Part shown: positions 5,340 to 5,635 of the stretch, piece after piece | How the letters are laid out: every line of letters starts with the position of its first letter | Numbering within the stretch: position 1 is the first letter of the stretch | Source: Pseudomonadota bacterium | GTDB lineage: Bacteria; Pseudomonadota; Alphaproteobacteria; Rhodospirillales; 2-02-FULL-58-16 | Assembly (NCBI GenBank): GCA_022572335.1 | Contig: JACZWD010000170.1 | Location: 1 to 5,635 of the forward strand | Direction: 5' to 3' | Length of the DNA stretch: 5,635 bases | Notes under the pieces: model-generated | Seen by the model: the letters and a program-made list of their open reading frames with translations, nothing else | Told to the model about the DNA's origin: nothing | The model's database searches: none | Translations under genes and position numbers: made by a program

Positions 5340-5635
5340 GTGACGCGGAGCGAGACATATCCCCTGCGCCGGCGCCAGGTCGTCGACTCCCTTGTCGCCG
5401 ACCGCGGCGACCTGCTGGTCGTCGCCGGCCTGGGTGCCCCGTGCTGGGACGTCACGGCGGCCGGCGATCACGCCCTGACCTTTCCCCTGTGGGGGGCCAT
5501 GGGGTCGGCGGCGATGATCGGCCTCGGCCTGGCGCTGGCCCAGCCCGCCCGGCGCGTCCTCGTGATCACCGGCGACGGCGAGATGCTGATGGGACTGGGT
5601 GGTCTCGCCACCATCGCCGTGCAGGCGCCGGAGAA
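5340..5635 (+). CDS. Thiamine-diphosphate decarboxylase, beta (PP-domain) subunit, N-terminal part
   Basis: The first 98 codons of the C-terminal (PP-domain) half of the split decarboxylase are visible; the gene runs off the right edge. It begins with a GTG at 5340, three bases after the alpha-subunit stop. AGGCGG near 5326-5331, inside the end of the alpha gene, can serve as ribosome-binding site, and no upstream in-frame ATG fits. The protein shows LRRRQVVDSLVADRGDLLVVAGLG, then LTFPLWGAMGSAAMIGLGLALA and VLVITGDGEMLMGLGGLATIAVQAPE. GDGEMLM is the start of the GDG-x(~25)-N motif that binds the diphosphate through a metal ion; the closing Asn lies beyond the window. It should assemble with the 4803-5336 product, each chain supplying half of the active site. 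ComE-type sulfopyruvate decarboxylase beta is the closest family I recognise. Confidence 0.85.
   Translation, partial: MTRSETYPLRRRQVVDSLVADRGDLLVVAGLGAPCWDVTAAGDHALTFPLWGAMGSAAMIGLGLALAQPARRVLVITGDGEMLMGLGGLATIAVQAPE

Noticed and set aside
4662..5471. Long minus-strand open frame opposite the decarboxylase genes
   Set aside because: The plus-strand frames show clear thiamine-diphosphate enzyme motifs, while this one has none.

Overview
The window is GC-rich bacterial chromosome, apart from one AT-rich island. It very probably comes from an alphaproteobacterium, plausibly of the Rhodospirillales type. The main reason is a flagellin followed by a clear FlaF, a flagellin regulator largely confined to Alphaproteobacteria. 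A GC-rich coding style, two small secreted proteins and a sigma-54-like flagellin promoter fit this. The species cannot be named from the sequence alone. No RNA genes, insertion sequences, CRISPR arrays or phage genes were seen.

Layout, left to right. (1) Positions 1-344 hold the 3' end of a response-regulator receiver domain on the + strand. (2) Positions 391-786 encode a small exported PepSY-like protein (+). (3) Positions 823-2004 encode glutaryl-CoA dehydrogenase, gcdH (-), complete with all expected active-site residues. (4) Positions 2005-2394 are a divergent intergenic region with a cluster of GTGAC/GTCAC dyads and a leader hairpin. (5) Positions 2395-2742 encode a small exported protein of unknown function (+). 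(6) Positions 2762-3169 are flaF and 3261-4421 a flagellin, both on the - strand and transcribed flagellin then flaF. (7) Positions 4422-4802 are a second divergent region with the flagellin leader hairpin, a good sigma-54 promoter candidate and a 90-base island of about 20% GC. (8) Positions 4803-5336 and 5340 to the window end are a two-gene operon for the two halves of a split thiamine-diphosphate decarboxylase resembling sulfopyruvate decarboxylase alpha and beta.

Functionally the genes fall into separate units. The flagellin-flaF pair is a late flagellar transcription unit whose promoter and structured leader suggest control at both transcription and mRNA level. GcdH handles the final steps of lysine, tryptophan or aromatic breakdown through glutaryl-CoA. 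The decarboxylase pair is probably used in sulfonate or related 2-oxoacid metabolism. The two small secreted proteins cannot be tied to either pathway.

No wholly new multi-gene system is evident. The points most worth a second look are the flagellin with an extra domain inside its N-terminal helical core, its hairpin leader in a locus where flbT does not follow flaF, the dyad cluster upstream of gcdH, and the uncharacterised secreted protein at 2395-2742.
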